A DNA stretch of 5,270 bases from Microcoleaceae cyanobacterium UBA11344. Its GTDB lineage: Bacteria > Cyanobacteriota > Cyanobacteriia > Cyanobacteriales > Microcoleaceae. Made by a program: the position numbers and the translations under genes. A model generated the notes under the pieces. It was given only the letters and a program-made list of their open reading frames with translations. It did not search any database and had not been told where the DNA came from. The DNA is taken from NCBI GenBank assembly GCA_003483675.1, contig DMYK01000467.1:758-6027 (forward strand), given 5' to 3'. This document shows positions 4,692 to 5,270 of this stretch, piece after piece. The stretch's first letter is position 1. The number at the start of each line of letters is the position of its first letter.

Positions 4692-4799
4692 TTTCCTCTA
4701 CCAATAGTGTTGTGAAGCAGTTTTTGCGTAATTCCTGTAGTTTATTGGCTATTGGTCATGAGCAATCGGCTCTAAACTAAAGACTACAGACTAATAACT

Positions 4800-4820
4800 A
4801 TTCCCTATTCCCCATTTCCT
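4800..4820 (+). repeat. Degenerate heptamer array ATTCCCT / ATTCCCC / ATTTCCT before ftsY
   Basis: Three related heptamers end three bases before the ftsY ATG, so the ribosome-binding region is pyrimidine-rich and has no Shine-Dalgarno sequence. It is roughly complementary to the GGGAATT array at 4577-4597. Confidence 0.5.
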
Positions 4821-4823
4821 GCT

Positions 4824-5270
4824 ATGGTTTTTAATTGGTTTCGCCGTCAATACAGTGAAAGCGGATCTTCAGAAAAAGAGACAGCACCCGAACAACCCCA
4901 AGATTCGCCGGCCAAATCCCCTGCGGTTGAGCCTCCAACAGATACAGCCACACCAACCGCAGCAGAGCCAAACTCTCCCGCCGTAGCCGAAGATTATCTC
5001 AATTGGGCTAAAGCTGCTTACAAAAATATTCAAAAACAGCAAAAACAGGAAGCCGAAGTTTCCCAGACAGCAGAAACCCCCGTTACGCAAAAACCCGAAG
5101 CCGAAGTTTCCGAGACAGCAGAAACCCCCATTCCGCAAAAACCCGAAGCCGAAGTTTCCGAGACAGCAGAAACCCCCATTCCGCAAAAACAGGAAGCAGA
5201 AGTTTCCGAGACAGCAGAAACCCCCATTCCGCAAGCAGAAACAGCATTCGCAGTAGAAGTTTCAGAAACT
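4824..5270 (+). CDS. ftsY: Signal recognition particle receptor FtsY, N-terminal part (runs off right edge)
   Basis: FtsY is the GTPase receptor that docks SRP-ribosome complexes at the membrane. Only the first 149 residues are in the window; the NG domain with the GTPase motifs lies beyond the edge. The call rests on the start MVFNWFRRQ, a basic-aromatic membrane-binding N-terminus, then a long acidic, Pro/Ala/Thr-rich leader, the cyanobacterial-type segment YLNWAKAAYKNIQ (58-70), and position after nusB. ATG 4824 fits the short leader sequence expected. Residues 74-137 are four 16-residue repeats of the type K(P/Q)EAEVSETAETPIPQ. The acidic A-region of FtsY varies freely in length between species, so expansion there is tolerable. 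No Shine-Dalgarno sequence is visible. Confidence 0.85.
   Translation, partial: MVFNWFRRQYSESGSSEKETAPEQPQDSPAKSPAVEPPTDTATPTAAEPNSPAVAEDYLNWAKAAYKNIQKQQKQEAEVSQTAETPVTQKPEAEVSETAETPIPQKPEAEVSETAETPIPQKQEAEVSETAETPIPQAETAFAVEVSET
5043..5234 (+). repeat. Four 48-base in-frame tandem repeats in the FtsY leader
   Basis: The units are 5043-5090, 5091-5138, 5139-5186 and 5187-5234. Units 2 and 3 are identical in DNA. Unit 4 differs from them at three bases in two codons, and unit 1 at a few more. Each encodes 16 residues with five or six acidic ones. The near-identity points to recent slippage or unequal recombination. Confidence 0.9.

Larger units (their letters stand above)
4601..4706. repeat. 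Nine-base inverted repeat TATTGGTAG / CTACCAATA
   Basis: The arms at 4601-4609 and 4698-4706 are perfectly complementary. They enclose the AACTGAC array and the ACT-loop hairpin, so they may mark the ends of a small repeat cassette. Nine bases could also match by chance in such low-complexity DNA. Confidence 0.4.
4565..4823. other. nusB-ftsY intergenic region, rich in heptamer arrays
   Basis: These 259 bases hold a GGGAATT array, an AACTGAC array, an ACT-loop hairpin and an ATTCCCT-type array that reaches the ftsY start. No protein or RNA gene is apparent. No clear promoter is seen. The copy of TGCGTAATTCCT at 4725-4736 also occurs upstream of nusB (3885-3896). Confidence 0.6.

Noticed and set aside
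4869..5234. Long minus-strand reading frames with repeated GGFCCLGNF or SAVSETSAS units opposite ftsY
   Set aside because: They are the antisense shadow of the 48-base repeats in the FtsY leader; repeats whose length is a multiple of three keep other frames open too.

Overview
The window is almost certainly from a filamentous cyanobacterium of the Oscillatoria/Microcoleus/Phormidium kind. It has two full HIP1 octamers (GCGATCGC) and many partial ones, heptameric tandem repeats and hairpin families between genes, and the order DUF502 – nusB – ftsY, which I know from many cyanobacterial genomes. The species call is inference.

Minus strand, 1-2316: one large gene, running off the left edge and heavily damaged. 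Read with its lesions ignored it encodes an unrecognised N-terminal segment, two tandem copies of a roughly 100-residue module, an NHL/SMP-30-like beta-propeller, and the start of a third module copy. It carries in-frame stops at 2287-2289 and 1900-1902. It also carries two reading-frame jumps, near 1783 and 1448, that sit at exactly the same point of module copies 1 and 2 and have the same surrounding bases. From 1448 to the left edge the frame is fully open.

2317-2996: about 680 bases with no intact gene. It holds a long imperfect palindrome (2404-2522), a smaller inverted repeat with a HIP1 site (2573-2630), a plausible sigma-70 type promoter (2633-2661), and what looks like the decayed start of a Sir2-family gene (2786-2900) broken by a small hairpin-bearing segment.

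Plus strand, 2997-5270: three housekeeping genes in the same direction. They are a DUF502/COV-like membrane protein (2997-3725), the transcription antitermination factor NusB in its long cyanobacterial form (3932-4564), and the start of FtsY, the signal recognition particle receptor (4824 to the right edge). The gaps of about 206 and 259 bases hold three hairpins sharing an ACT loop, one further hairpin, and several heptamer arrays. FtsY's acidic leader contains four 16-residue repeats that are nearly identical in DNA, so they expanded recently.

Functionally, NusB acts in rRNA transcription and FtsY in co-translational targeting of membrane proteins. The role of the DUF502 protein is unknown, and the damaged propeller gene is unrelated accessory material.
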